Below, piece after piece: positions 5,489 to 5,789 of a stretch of DNA of 5,789 nt; within the stretch, counting starts at the first letter, position 1; the number at the start of each line of letters is the position of its first letter. Source of the DNA: Candidatus Hydrogenedentota bacterium. GTDB lineage: Bacteria > Hydrogenedentota > Hydrogenedentia > Hydrogenedentales > SLHB01. Location: contig JAPLKX010000564.1 in NCBI GenBank assembly GCA_026387845.1, forward strand, positions 1-5,789, given 5' to 3'. The notes below the pieces were generated by a model, which was not told the DNA's origin, searched no databases, and saw only the letters and a program-made list of their open reading frames with translations. Both the position numbers and the translations under genes were made by a program.

Positions 5489-5518
5489 ACAACAAAAAGA
5501 GTGGGTAAACACCCACTC
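5489..5518 (-). terminator. Intrinsic-terminator-like hairpin in the rimP leader
   Basis: On the minus strand GAGTGGGT (5518-5511) pairs perfectly with ACCCACTC (5506-5499) around a GTTT loop, and TTTTTGTTGT follows immediately (5498-5489). This is the normal form of a Rho-independent terminator acting on leftward transcription; the plus strand lacks a T-run after the stem. It lies 129 nt after the yfiH stop and about 20 nt after the predicted start of a rimP transcript. Only about 32 nt remain before the rimP TTG, too little for another promoter and leader. It therefore either ends yfiH transcripts with partial read-through or attenuates the rimP-nusA-infB operon. Confidence 0.8.
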
Positions 5519-5545
5519 AAAGTGTAGACTACAGCAAGTCTTTTC

Positions 5546-5575
5546 ATTCTAACATAATGCACGCACTATGCGCAA
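5546..5575 (-). promoter_or_regulatory. Candidate sigma70-type promoter for the rimP-nusA-infB operon
   Basis: The minus strand has TTGCGC (5575-5570), an 18-bp spacer, and TAGAAT (5551-5546), which matches the -10 consensus at five of six positions. TAGAAT is preceded by TGT, giving an extended -10 (TGnTAGAAT). The -35 matches only three of six. Transcription would start near 5539, giving a leader of about 83 nt that contains the terminator-like hairpin. An 11-nt odd dyad, TGTAGACTACA (5523-5533), lies in the first transcribed bases and could be an operator or just part of the leader fold. Confidence 0.55.
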
Positions 5576-5647
5576 TTCCATTCCGCCCGCCGGACAGGGA
5601 TGTTCCCCGCAAAAAACACCCCGCTTCTGCAGCCCCTCAGCCCCGCC

Positions 5648-5789
5648 TCACAAACAGATCACCGCCATGTTCCGCTTTCCCCCGCCGTCACGCCGGTACG
5701 ACCAAAAACGGACCCCGCAGATCGTACATAGGCCAGACACCTCAATCTGGCCACGCGGCACTCCCCCACCCCTCAACTGCAACACGGTC
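5648..5789 (-). CDS. pgeF: YfiH/PgeF-family (laccase-domain) protein, C-terminal end only
   Basis: Translating the minus strand from the right edge gives 46 residues before TGA at 5648-5650. The end reads SGLCTICGVRFWSYRRDG at residues 18-35, then KRNMAVICL. The CT-x-C ... F-x-SYRRDG ... MA-x-I order is the hallmark C-terminus of the YfiH/PgeF/YlmD family (DUF152, multicopper polyphenol oxidase-like), cytoplasmic proteins reported to act on purine nucleosides or, in E. coli, to correct peptidoglycan precursors carrying the wrong amino acid. The usual TGR after SYRRDG is replaced by GKRN. The zinc-binding His/Cys residues lie outside the window. It is transcribed in the same direction as rimP with 191 bp between the two genes. 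Family assignment is firm; the specific activity and symbol are by family resemblance only. Confidence 0.8.
   Translation of the reverse strand, partial: TVLQLRGGGVPRGQIEVSGLCTICGVRFWSYRRDGGGKRNMAVICL

Noticed and set aside
5037..5552. A 171-codon plus-strand frame antisense to rimP
   Set aside because: Codon-aligned shadow of rimP that also runs across the terminator hairpin and promoter; no recognisable domain.
5576..5647. Terminator for the YfiH gene directly after its stop
   Set aside because: There is a T6 run (minus strand, around 5602-5607), but the preceding bases are G-rich with no complementary C-rich arm, so no stable stem forms.
1..5789. CRISPR array, tRNA/rRNA gene, insertion sequence, phage or defence genes
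   Set aside because: I looked on both strands and saw no regularly spaced repeats, no tRNA-like cloverleaf, no transposase or integrase motif, and no uncharacterised large protein. The window is a conserved housekeeping operon.

Overview
The window is a stretch of the bacterial translation/transcription housekeeping cluster, read entirely on the minus strand (right to left). In transcription order it holds the C-terminal end of a YfiH/PgeF-family (laccase-domain) gene, a 190-bp intergenic region with a promoter candidate and an intrinsic-terminator-like hairpin, then rimP, nusA, infB, a 217-bp structured gap, a small DUF503 (YlxP-type) gene, rbfA, and the first 42 codons of a DHH-family nrnA-type gene. 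Both terminal gene fragments were found by translating the window ends by hand.

Organism: a bacterium of moderately high GC content (about 60% by eye). Its codon use avoids TTA, CTA and TCA, which opens very long antisense reading frames opposite infB, nusA and rimP. The order rimP-nusA-infB-DUF503-rbfA-nrnA is widespread. The small rnpM (ylxR) and ylxQ genes that many bacteria carry between nusA and infB are absent. NusA is short-core (NTD-S1-KH1-KH2) with an acidic repeat tail in place of the C-terminal repeats of gamma-proteobacteria. I cannot fix the phylum; a poorly cultured environmental lineage (for example PVC-like or Hydrogenedentes-like) is only a guess.

How the genes work together: RimP and RbfA mature the 30S subunit, IF2 (infB) places initiator tRNA and joins the subunits, NusA controls pausing, termination and antitermination of RNA polymerase, and NrnA-type enzymes degrade nanoRNA/pAp. 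YfiH proteins are enzymes of purine nucleoside or cell-wall precursor metabolism and are not obviously linked to the rest.

The coding content is ordinary, and I see no new multi-gene system. The parts worth a second look are non-coding: the terminator hairpin between a good extended -10 promoter and rimP, which could be an attenuator controlled by the downstream nusA product, and the infB-DUF503 gap, which carries two strong hairpins and a long-range inverted repeat next to the DUF503 start.
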